A stretch of 45,851 bases of DNA, taken from the NCBI RefSeq assembly GCF_000378745.1, contig NZ_KB905281.1:1-45851 (forward strand). The letters run 5' to 3'. The notes beneath the pieces were generated by a model, which was not told where the DNA came from, ran no database searches, and was given only the letters and a program-made list of their open reading frames with translations. This document shows positions 7,437-15,090 of the stretch, in pieces. The DNA is from Prevotella amnii DSM 23384 = JCM 14753 (GTDB lineage Bacteria; Bacteroidota; Bacteroidia; Bacteroidales; Bacteroidaceae). How positions within the stretch are numbered: position 1 is the stretch's first letter; each line of letters opens with the position of its first letter. A program made the translations under genes and the position numbers.

Positions 7437-9350
7437 TTAGTTGTGTAAGATCAGTGCTGATTGTCTGTCAATCATTACTTCTCCTCCTTGCATCTCTCCT
7501 AATCCTTTTTCGTTTATTTGTCCATTTGCACACACAATGGTATAAGTACCATCAGGAATCTGTACCGATTTCAGATCGTTACTACCATTTAGTATAACGT
7601 AAATGTCTTTCCATTTATCGCCACCTGCATGATTTTTTAAGTGGAAAGCCACTAAACAGTCTTGTGAAGGTAGGAATTCTAAGTGCTTACGTACTAAGTT
7701 AGCATCACCTAAACGGAAAGCTTTATGAGCCTTTCTAAGTGCTATTAGTCCTTTATAATAATTGAAAACATCAGGATAAGTTTTCAGGTTATTCCAATTA
7801 AGGTGATTTATAGAGTCGGGTGAATTATACGAATTGTGTACACCTTTCTTATCTCTTAACATTTCTTCTCCGGATAACATGAAAGGTATTCCTTGCGAAG
7901 TGAAGACTGCTGTTTGAGCCAATTTGTCTAATCTTATTAGTTCTTCTTGGTCATATTGTGCTTCAGGTATTGATGATTTGATACGATCTACAAGGCACAT
8001 ATCATCGTGGCAACTTACATAAGATATCATTTGTGTAGGCTGAATAGCCCATGGACGTTTAGTGTAATTTACCTTAGAGTAGTCTATTTGAGGGTGACTT
8101 ATAAAGCCTGCTATACCTGCTTTGATGCTTTCTTCCAAGCCTTTTATTCCTCCAAGAAATCCTGTTTGATGGTCATCGGAGAATGGTCCACGTAAGGCAT
8201 CTCTTAATTCGTCAGAGAAGGCAGCAATGTTAGGAAGTTTGGTCATGTTAGCCTTTACAGCCAATTGTTCTGTAGGAAGTCCACATTTACCAGCACTCCA
8301 GCCTTCGCCATAAATAAATATTTGAGGATCTATAGCTGATAATTGTTTGCGTACTTCGTTCATAGTGTTGATATCATGTACTCCCATGAGGTCGAATCTG
8401 AATCCATCGATGTGATATTCTTTAGCCCAGTATTTTACGCTTTCTAAGATAAATTGGTGCATGAGTGGCTTTTCGCTCGCTGTTTCGTTACCGCAGCCAG
8501 AGCCATTGCATGGAGTTCTGTCTTCATTATAGCGATAATAAGCTTTAGGATATGTACGTTCAAAATTGCTATTATCAATGTCCATGGTGTGGTTATATAC
8601 AACATCTAAGATTACGCGTATGCCAGCTTTATGTAGAGCTTGTACCATTTGTTTAAATTCTATGATACGCCTTGCAGGCTGTGTGGCATCGTATGAGTAG
8701 CTTCCTTCTGGCACATTGTAGTTTAGAGGGTCGTATCCCCAGTTATATTGTGGAATGTTAGGCTTTGTTTCGTCTACAGAAGCATAGTCGAACGATGGTA
8801 ATATGTGTACGGCGTTAATACCTAATTCCTTTAGATAGTTAATAGCTTTCTTTTCTGTTAAGGCAAGATATTTTCCTTTATGAACTAATCCTGATGAGGC
8901 ATCTATAGAAAAATCTCTATGATGCATTTCGTAGATTATTAAGTCGGCAAAGTTGTTTGTGGTTACTCTTTTATCTTGTTCCCAGCCTATGGGATTAGTG
9001 TTCTTAAGGTCAATTATAGCTCCACGTACCCCATTAACACCCACAGCTTTAGCGAAAACTCCAGGTGTTTCTCCTTTGCCTATATTGAAAGTGTAGAAAA
9101 CACCATTCAGATCGCCTTTTACGGTGGCTGTCCAGCGGTCTTTTCCTGCCTTTGTCATCTTTATCTTTTTATATGCTTTACCTGATAGTCCGTCTTTGTA
9201 AAGACGTATTACAGGTTTAGAAGGTGCGTTAAGGCAGAAGGTTGTAGCTTCTTTGGTATAATTTACCTCATTGAAAACTGTTTGCGCTTTTACTTCTGTA
9301 GATAGTAAAAATGCAATTAATGCAGCAGTAAAGTAATGTTTTATTTTCAT
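7437..9350 (-). CDS. pulA: Type I pullulanase (GH13_14), exported
   Basis: This debranching enzyme cuts alpha-1,6 bonds in pullulan and branched maltodextrins. It is 637 residues long, with a signal peptide of about 23 residues ending EVKAQ. An N-terminal carbohydrate-binding-like beta domain carries GVFYTFNI, and the type I pullulanase signature YNWGYDP is at residues 202-208. Catalytic region: VILDVVYNH, GFRFD with nucleophile D320, IYGEGW with acid E349, and YVSCHDD with D449. It is smaller than the 700-residue-plus Gram-positive pullulanases but normal for Bacteroidetes. It follows malQ with a 57-base gap that contains a strong hairpin. Confidence 0.92.
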   Translation of the reverse strand: MKIKHYFTAALIAFLLSTEVKAQTVFNEVNYTKEATTFCLNAPSKPVIRLYKDGLSGKAYKKIKMTKAGKDRWTATVKGDLNGVFYTFNIGKGETPGVFAKAVGVNGVRGAIIDLKNTNPIGWEQDKRVTTNNFADLIIYEMHHRDFSIDASSGLVHKGKYLALTEKKAINYLKELGINAVHILPSFDYASVDETKPNIPQYNWGYDPLNYNVPEGSYSYDATQPARRIIEFKQMVQALHKAGIRVILDVVYNHTMDIDNSNFERTYPKAYYRYNEDRTPCNGSGCGNETASEKPLMHQFILESVKYWAKEYHIDGFRFDLMGVHDINTMNEVRKQLSAIDPQIFIYGEGWSAGKCGLPTEQLAVKANMTKLPNIAAFSDELRDALRGPFSDDHQTGFLGGIKGLEESIKAGIAGFISHPQIDYSKVNYTKRPWAIQPTQMISYVSCHDDMCLVDRIKSSIPEAQYDQEELIRLDKLAQTAVFTSQGIPFMLSGEEMLRDKKGVHNSYNSPDSINHLNWNNLKTYPDVFNYYKGLIALRKAHKAFRLGDANLVRKHLEFLPSQDCLVAFHLKNHAGGDKWKDIYVILNGSNDLKSVQIPDGTYTIVCANGQINEKGLGEMQGGEVMIDRQSALILHN

Positions 9351-9365
9351 GTTTTTTATTTGCTA

Positions 9366-9399
9366 AAGATTTCGATACCTTAAAAGGTACCGAAATCTT
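9366..9399 (-). promoter_or_regulatory. Long intercistronic hairpin between malQ and pulA
   Basis: AAGATTTCGATACCT (9366-9380) pairs with AGGTACCGAAATCTT (9385-9399), giving a 15-bp stem with one wobble and a 4-base loop. It nearly fills the 57-base gap. On the minus strand it is followed by TAGCAAAT rather than a U run, so an mRNA-stabilising or processing element is as likely as a partial terminator. Confidence 0.6.
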
Positions 9400-9407
9400 C
9401 TTTGTTA

Positions 9408-12101
9408 TTATCTATATGACGAGCATACTAAGTCTACTATGTTACTGGTGAAATCGTGTCTATTCATTAGCTCTTCTATACTTATATGCATTCTGTATCG
9501 CCAATAATGTTTAGGATTAGCAGGGACATTGATGCGTTCGGCATTGGCATCTTTAAGTCTAAGCTGTTCGTCTATACTCATCCAGTCTTGTATTCCTAAG
9601 ATGCAAAGCATAGAAGGTGAGTTGAGGTGTCGGCTTACTATATCTCGTGCTAACCAGCCTGGTAGTGGGTGTGGAGCAGGTCCTCCTTGTTGTAACATAC
9701 CATTAAAATAAGCCTGTGCACGATCCCAATCTTCGTCCCACCATTGTCTTAAGGTAGACATATCGTGTGTAGAAATAGTGCTTACGCTACGGTATGGGTT
9801 TTGTGCTAAATATCCAAATCTTACCTTAGGGTCTTTTGGCATGCTCTGAATTTCTAAACTTAGTATTTTTAATTCGTTCATTACCCATGCCACACAGTCT
9901 GGTACCATTCCTAAATCTTCTGCACATACTAACATACGTGTAGCGTTTATTAGTTTTGGTAGCTTCTTCATAGCTTCTTGATACCAGAACTGATTGTTAC
10001 GGCGATAGTAGTAATCGTTGTATAAACGGTTAAAGGTATCTTTATCGCAGTCGTATAAGCTCTCATATATTAGTGATAGCTGTGCTGTAATGCGTGGGTG
10101 GAACAAATGCCAGTTTTTGTGGTCACGTACAAAAAGGACGTTGCTTATAAGGGCATAGAGCCCATCTCTAATCCATATATCTGTAGGGGTTTCTTTGCCT
10201 TTAAATGCTTCCTCCACTTTACGTTGTGTGTTAAATGCTTCGCGCATTTTATATCTGTCGCCCCATAATGGCTCTATATATTTATTACGCACTTCGTTAG
10301 CGTGTTCGCCAAAGATACGATCTAAAATCCAGTCGGTTATAAAAGGCTCGGTGAAGAATTCTTCTTGCCATTTTAGTCCATATCCTTCCACTTCCTCACG
10401 GCTCATACCTAATGCAGGTGAGAATTGTCCTAATAATCCGTGTACGGAGTGTATAGGTATTTCCCAAATACGGAAAAAGCCAAGTACATGATCTATGCGA
10501 TAAGCATCAAAGTATTTTGACATGTTTTGAAAACGTCTTACCCACCATCTGCAATTATCTTTTATCATTTCGTCCCAGTTATAGGTTGGGAAGCCCCAGT
10601 TTTGTCCGTTTATAGAAAAATCGTCAGGTGGAGCACCTGCTTGTCCGTTTAAATTAAAGTAGCGTGGTTCTGTCCATACATCGCAACCATAGCGGTTTAC
10701 GCCAATAGGAATATCTCCTTTGAGTATTACGTTATGTGCTTGTGCATACTCATGTACTTCTTTTAGCTGTGTGCTTAATACAAACTGTACGTAATAATAG
10801 AAACATACCTCTTTGAAAGCTTCTTCTTTTGGAGAGGTAAGTGCGTTGCGATCTGCTTCGTTCCATTGTTTGTTAGTTTCCCATTTAGAAAAATCGGCAG
10901 TGCCAAACTTTTCTCTTAACGAGCAGTATTGTGCATAAGGTACTAACCACTCTTGTTCTTCTTTAAAGAAATCTTTAAACTTTTTGCTTTCTAAAGTCTT
11001 TTTGCCTTCTTGCTCAAAGATATCGTGTAGATAAGCAGTTTTGGTGTTGTTTACACGCTCATAGTCTATTTGTGAAAGTGCGTTAAGCTCTTTGCGCACG
11101 GTTTCGTATTGTTTCTTTTTCTTTGCGTCTTTGAGTGCTGGAAGTTGTGTAAGGTCAGCATATTGTGGATGAAGTGCAAAGATAGATATACATGAGTATG
11201 GGTAAGAGTCTGTCCATGTATGAGTAATAGTAGTGTCGTTGATAGGTAGTATTTGTAAGGCACGTTGTTTTGTAAGGCTTACCCAATCTATCATTTTCTT
11301 TAGGTCGCCAAAGTCGCCTATACCAAAGCTATTGTTAGAACGTAGTGAGAATACGGGTACTAACGTGCCTGCAACACGAACAGGAGGCATGGAAAAATCA
11401 GCCTCTTCCAGTTCTATAACCACAGTCTGACCATCTTCCATAGGCATCACGTCTATGGTTCGGTTGTTGCGATTTTCCCAAAGAGTATAGTTTTTCTTAT
11501 CTTTGTTACTTACAAAGAACTTAAAGTCTAAGCTGCAAGGTAGCAGAGTAGTGGCATTAATGTCTATAACCCATTCGTTGATATTATGTTGTGTCATAGG
11601 CAAAGCCTTCTTAACATTCCATGCTCCAAGTAAAGGATTAGAGCCAGATATGTTTAGCACATCTCCTGTCCCAAGCTGTGGGGCACGCACTTTTAATGTA
11701 ATAGTTTTGTTATACTTTTGCTTCTTAACCTTTTCTTGCTCTTTGTTAAACACGCAATTGGTAACGGCGGAGCTATAAAGGAAAGCATTCTCTGGTATAA
11801 CATTCCAATGATCGTAAACGTGATAGGTGTTAGCTTGTTCTGCAGAAAATTCCACACGATGCAGTAATACTGCCCATTCACGACGTGTTTCTCTATCACC
11901 TTCCTCTAAGCTATAAAAGTATTCTAAGGTGGTATCAGGAGTTAAGTCTTTATTTATCTCTACGCTCCAATGATATCCATCTGTGGTGTGCATTCTGTAT
12001 TGGGCTGTTTCTAATTCTCCTTTATGCTTGTTAGTAACAAGGTTGAGAATAATATCCTGCCCGTAAAAAGTGCTATACTCTATATTAAATTGTATCTTCA
12101 T
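9408..12101 (-). CDS. malQ: 4-alpha-glucanotransferase (amylomaltase, GH77) with N-terminal starch-binding domains
   Basis: This 897-residue cytoplasmic enzyme (no signal peptide) transfers glucan chains between maltodextrins and releases glucose. The first 270 residues form two CBM20-like beta domains. The second is clear from APQLGTGDVLNISGSNPLLGAW and WVIDINATTLLPCSLDFKFFV. This is the plant DPE2-like architecture common in Bacteroidetes. GH77 motifs: RIDHVLGFFRIWEIP with nucleophile D537, CAEDLGMVP with acid E728, and STHDMSTLR with D780. It lies between the MFS gene and pulA. The 295-base gap upstream holds an AT-rich repeat, so it may have its own promoter, although no consensus box was found. 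Confidence 0.93.
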   Translation of the reverse strand: MKIQFNIEYSTFYGQDIILNLVTNKHKGELETAQYRMHTTDGYHWSVEINKDLTPDTTLEYFYSLEEGDRETRREWAVLLHRVEFSAEQANTYHVYDHWNVIPENAFLYSSAVTNCVFNKEQEKVKKQKYNKTITLKVRAPQLGTGDVLNISGSNPLLGAWNVKKALPMTQHNINEWVIDINATTLLPCSLDFKFFVSNKDKKNYTLWENRNNRTIDVMPMEDGQTVVIELEEADFSMPPVRVAGTLVPVFSLRSNNSFGIGDFGDLKKMIDWVSLTKQRALQILPINDTTITHTWTDSYPYSCISIFALHPQYADLTQLPALKDAKKKKQYETVRKELNALSQIDYERVNNTKTAYLHDIFEQEGKKTLESKKFKDFFKEEQEWLVPYAQYCSLREKFGTADFSKWETNKQWNEADRNALTSPKEEAFKEVCFYYYVQFVLSTQLKEVHEYAQAHNVILKGDIPIGVNRYGCDVWTEPRYFNLNGQAGAPPDDFSINGQNWGFPTYNWDEMIKDNCRWWVRRFQNMSKYFDAYRIDHVLGFFRIWEIPIHSVHGLLGQFSPALGMSREEVEGYGLKWQEEFFTEPFITDWILDRIFGEHANEVRNKYIEPLWGDRYKMREAFNTQRKVEEAFKGKETPTDIWIRDGLYALISNVLFVRDHKNWHLFHPRITAQLSLIYESLYDCDKDTFNRLYNDYYYRRNNQFWYQEAMKKLPKLINATRMLVCAEDLGMVPDCVAWVMNELKILSLEIQSMPKDPKVRFGYLAQNPYRSVSTISTHDMSTLRQWWDEDWDRAQAYFNGMLQQGGPAPHPLPGWLARDIVSRHLNSPSMLCILGIQDWMSIDEQLRLKDANAERINVPANPKHYWRYRMHISIEELMNRHDFTSNIVDLVCSSYR

Positions 12102-12238
12102 ATTCTTTTTACTTGTGCTGTTAAGTTATGTTGTTAGTAGAATGTTGTTTCTAAAGAGATTATATACCTGTTGGTAAGATGTTACCTTTAAGGTAAAGCT
12201 TAATACCCTTTAAATATATAAAAGATATTTATGCTACA

Positions 12239-12279
12239 AGAAAAATAATTTATTTTCTTTTCATTTTTAATCTATTTTT
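12239..12279 (-). repeat. Copy A of a 41-bp AT-rich dispersed intergenic repeat
   Basis: These 41 bases match the reverse complement of 27093-27133 at 36 positions. The last 17 bases, ATTTTTAATCTATTTTT, are identical. Confidence 0.6.
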
Positions 12280-12284
12280 CCTTT

Positions 12285-12301
12285 ATTTTTAATCTATTTT
12301 T
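12285..12301 (-). repeat. Second copy of the 17-bp core of the dispersed repeat
   Basis: ATTTTTAATCTATTTTT is repeated exactly, 22 bases after the core in 12263-12279. It is shorter than the full 41-bp unit. Confidence 0.55.
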
Positions 12302-12396
12302 ATTTTAAAGAGCTTATCTTTTTATGTTGTAAACTATATTTCTTTATGTAAAAAATATAATCTTTTGCCATATAAGAAATGAGCTGTTGTTTTAGT

Positions 12397-13725
12397 TTAT
12401 TTCTTTGTTTTATGTTCTTTTATTATGCTAACGCTTAATGCTCCCAGTGCTAAGGCTATTCCTGCAACTATCATCATATAGTCTTGTCTTGATCCTACAG
12501 CCGACAAGAGAACACCTCCCATTAGTGCAGCAATGATTTGTGGTATGCATATTGTTCCATTAAACAAACCAAGGTAAGCACCCATGTGTCCGTAACCTTC
12601 CAAGGCGTTTGTAACGAAAGTAAAAGGCATTGCAAGAATTGCAGCCCAAGCGCAACCTATAAGGATAAAAGGAACGAACATAAAATATTGATTATTTACA
12701 AATGCAGTCATAACAAAGCCCACAGCCCCAATAAGCAAAGATAGCCCATAAGCTGTTTTGCGGTTTTTAAACTGTGGTAGTACCATAGCCCAAGCTACCG
12801 AACCTATAGACTGAATGGCAAAGAGAATGCCTACCCAGTTGCCTGCTTCCTGATATCCAATAGTACTGGTTGCGTTTTTTGCTAACATGTTTACACCCCA
12901 GCAGTTGGCAGCTACAGTACCGTTAGTATAAGTCCACATATACATAAAAGCAAACCAGCTAAAGAATTGTACTAATCCCACTTTCCAAAAAGTGGCAGGA
13001 GCATTTTTTAGTAAAGTAATCCAGTTAGCTTTATTTTCATTCTCTTCTGTATTTATATTATGGTATTTAGCATATTCCTTAGGGGGCATTTCTTTAACCT
13101 TCGCAGTGGTATATAATACACAAAGTATAAGAATAGCTGCACCTATATAAAAGGAATAGACTACCGAGTCGGGAACTATACCGCTTGGGGCAGTGTTAGC
13201 AATGCCTATAAAAGTAAAGAAGAAAGGGAACACAAAGCCCACTATAGAGCCTGCATTGCAAAGGAAGCTCTGAATGGAATATGCTAAACCTTTTTGCTCT
13301 TCATTTACCATATCGCCCACTAACATCTTAAATGGTTGCATGGCCATATTAATACTTGTGTCAAGAAACATAAGCGCAACAAGCCCAAACACCATCGCAG
13401 TGCTTATAGCCATACCAAAAGAGCCTGCATTAGGGAGCAGACACATCACAAGAACTGCGGCTGCTGCTCCAATAAATAAATAAGGTATGCGACGCCCAAA
13501 GCGTGTCCACGTCTTGTCGGATAGAGTACCTACTATGGGCTGCACTAAGATACCCATAAGAGGGGGAAGTACCCAAAAATAACTAAGATTGTGAGGATCG
13601 GCACCAAGAGTGGCAAAAATACGTGAGATGTTAGCACTCTGCAAAGAGTATGCTATCTGCACTCCAAAGAAGCCAAAGCTAAGGTTCCATAATTGCCAAA
13701 AACTAAGATTAGGTTTCTGATTCAT
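12397..13725 (-). CDS. MFS sugar transporter (SLC45/GPH-like), probable maltose or maltodextrin permease
   Basis: This 442-residue inner-membrane carrier has about 12 hydrophobic helices. It carries the MFS loop motif region GTLSDKTWTRFGRRIPYLFIG and an aromatic segment KVGLVQFFSWFAFMYMWTY, typical of the sucrose/maltose-type SLC45-like branch found in Bacteroidetes. The central cytoplasmic loop is around residues 210-240. It probably imports maltose or short maltodextrins released in the periplasm, which MalQ then processes. It follows the LacI-type regulator by 39 bases on the same strand, so they are likely one transcript. Substrate is inferred from context. Confidence 0.85.
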   Translation of the reverse strand: MNQKPNLSFWQLWNLSFGFFGVQIAYSLQSANISRIFATLGADPHNLSYFWVLPPLMGILVQPIVGTLSDKTWTRFGRRIPYLFIGAAAAVLVMCLLPNAGSFGMAISTAMVFGLVALMFLDTSINMAMQPFKMLVGDMVNEEQKGLAYSIQSFLCNAGSIVGFVFPFFFTFIGIANTAPSGIVPDSVVYSFYIGAAILILCVLYTTAKVKEMPPKEYAKYHNINTEENENKANWITLLKNAPATFWKVGLVQFFSWFAFMYMWTYTNGTVAANCWGVNMLAKNATSTIGYQEAGNWVGILFAIQSIGSVAWAMVLPQFKNRKTAYGLSLLIGAVGFVMTAFVNNQYFMFVPFILIGCAWAAILAMPFTFVTNALEGYGHMGAYLGLFNGTICIPQIIAALMGGVLLSAVGSRQDYMMIVAGIALALGALSVSIIKEHKTKK

Positions 13726-13764
13726 GATAGTTTTATTTGTTTTCTTTATATTATATTTGTTTTC

Positions 13765-14817
13765 TTATTTGTTTGTTATAGAGTCGTTAAGACGCTTTGT
13801 CGTTCCGCGAAGTATTAAGCGAGTACGAATAATGCGCTTTTCTACTCTGTCTTTTGGTATGATACCTTCTACTTTATCTATTAAGATGTTAGCAGCCTCT
13901 TCACCTACTTTTACTCCACGTTGCTCCACTGTCGTGAGCATAGGGTCGCAAGCTATAGCGCGCTGACCATTGGTGAAACCGCAAATGGAAATATCTTCAG
14001 GAATCTTATACCCCAAATGCTTACAAACGTAAAGAATGCCTATGGCTGTATCGTCATTGACTGCAAAGAAAGCATCAGGGGGAGAAGGAAGATTTAGCAA
14101 GGAAGGGGTTATAGCTTCGGCATCTTCACGATTGTCGCATCGCTTAATATAAGCCTTATCTATAGACAAGCCATGCTTACGCAAAGCATCGTGATAACCA
14201 TTATAACGATTCTTACCTATTTCTAAATCTACAGTTGTACCATAAAAAGCTATGCGTTTACAGCCCGTATTAATAAGGTGTGTAACAGCAGTAAACGTAC
14301 CCATATAGTCGTCTACTACTACCATACTTGCCTTTATACTGGTACTAATTCTATCGAAAAACACAAGAGGAATATCGTTTGCTAATAATTGTTTGAAATG
14401 ATTAGCATTAGTGGTATGCTTTGATTGAGATACGATAACACCACATACCTGTGTCTTTATAAACGATTGGCAGATGCTAACCTCCCTGTCAAAGTCTTCA
14501 TTACTTTGGGCTACTATTAGCAAATAGCCACGTTGAAAGGAAACTTCTTCTATGCCAGAAAGGATAGAAGAAAAATAATAATGCGTACATTGAGGCAGAA
14601 TGACACCTATAACACGCATTGTCTTAAGCTTGTTTTTGCGTAAGTTTTCTGCTAAGATATTGGGGGTGAAATTATGCTCGTAAGCATATTGCTTTATCAT
14701 TTCGCGCTTTTCTGTTGAAATGCGTGGATTGTTTTTTAGAGCACGCGATACCGTAGCCACGGATACTCCGAGGTTCTTTGCAATATCTTTCATTGTGACT
14801 TTAGCCTGTTTGGTCAT
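13765..14817 (-). CDS. LacI-family transcriptional regulator of the maltodextrin locus
   Basis: This 350-residue protein has the N-terminal LacI helix-turn-helix and hinge (VTMKDIAKNLGVSVATVSRA, about residues 7-26, then LKNNPRIS). A periplasmic-binding-protein-like sensor domain follows: IGVILPQCTHYYFSSILSGIE, GVIVSQSKH, PLVFFDRIS, VVVDDYMGTFTAVTHLI, DAFFAVNDDTAIGILYVCK and PMLTTVEQRGVKVGEEAA. It is transcribed divergently from susC across 273 bases containing LacI-type palindromes. It probably senses a maltodextrin and controls both arms, taking the place of SusR found in Bacteroides starch loci. Whether it represses or activates cannot be read from sequence. Confidence 0.92.
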   Translation of the reverse strand: MTKQAKVTMKDIAKNLGVSVATVSRALKNNPRISTEKREMIKQYAYEHNFTPNILAENLRKNKLKTMRVIGVILPQCTHYYFSSILSGIEEVSFQRGYLLIVAQSNEDFDREVSICQSFIKTQVCGVIVSQSKHTTNANHFKQLLANDIPLVFFDRISTSIKASMVVVDDYMGTFTAVTHLINTGCKRIAFYGTTVDLEIGKNRYNGYHDALRKHGLSIDKAYIKRCDNREDAEAITPSLLNLPSPPDAFFAVNDDTAIGILYVCKHLGYKIPEDISICGFTNGQRAIACDPMLTTVEQRGVKVGEEAANILIDKVEGIIPKDRVEKRIIRTRLILRGTTKRLNDSITNK

Positions 14818-14837
14818 ACGGTTCTGCGTTATTTAGA

Positions 14838-14852
14838 GCTTTATCATAAAGC
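14838..14852. promoter_or_regulatory. Perfect 15-bp palindrome in the lacI-type gene leader
   Basis: GCTTTAT-C-ATAAAGC is perfectly symmetrical around 14845. It lies between the regulator's -7 box (14858-14865) and its start codon, so it could be an operator or an mRNA hairpin. Confidence 0.4.
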
Positions 14853-14857
14853 CATGA

Positions 14858-14865
14858 CAAAAATA
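14858..14865 (-). promoter_or_regulatory. -7 promoter box of the lacI-type gene
   Basis: On the minus strand this reads TATTTTTG, matching TAnnTTTG, 40 bases before the start codon. No clear -33 TTTG is present. The TTGAC palindrome occupies that region. Confidence 0.5.
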
Positions 14866-14884
14866 CATAAATTAGTTATAGTCA

Positions 14885-14898
14885 TTGACGCATGTCAA
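14885..14898. promoter_or_regulatory. Palindrome TTGAC-N4-GTCAA near the lacI-type promoter
   Basis: The 5-bp arms TTGAC and GTCAA flank GCAT and cover the expected -33 region of the minus-strand promoter. It may be an autoregulatory operator. Confidence 0.4.
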
Positions 14899-14920
14899 AT
14901 GCTTTATTATATTTTAACTA

Positions 14921-14934
14921 TGCAAACGATTGCA
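14921..14934. promoter_or_regulatory. LacI-type operator TGCAAACGATTGCA
   Basis: This is 12 of 14 bases symmetrical with a central CG, the typical form of LacI/GalR-family operators (GCAA-n-CG-n-TTGC). It lies between the divergent regulator and susC, 55 bases upstream of the susC -7 box. Confidence 0.65.
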
Positions 14935-14989
14935 CACATAAAAATTGAAATAGTTAGATGAAAATGAATATTAATATAGCCCCCTTGTA

Positions 14990-14997
14990 TATCTTTG
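14990..14997 (+). promoter_or_regulatory. -7 promoter box of susC
   Basis: TATCTTTG matches the Bacteroidetes -7 consensus and is 93 bases before the susC start. No TTTG lies at the -33 distance, which suggests a regulated or weak promoter. Confidence 0.55.
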
Positions 14998-15090
14998 CAG
15001 TAGATATAGATCTTTTATGATCCTTATTACTACTACAGTCTAAGTAAGATTACTACAATAATAAAATAACAATAACTTAAAGACAACAAG

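Larger units (their letters stand above)
12102..12396. other. AT-rich intergenic gap between malQ and the MFS gene
   Basis: No gene was found in these 295 bases. The gap contains a 15-bp near-palindrome TTACCTTTAAGGTAA (12182-12196) and two copies of the ATTTTTAATCTATTTTT repeat. No Bacteroidetes -7 box was seen on the minus strand. Confidence 0.6.
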
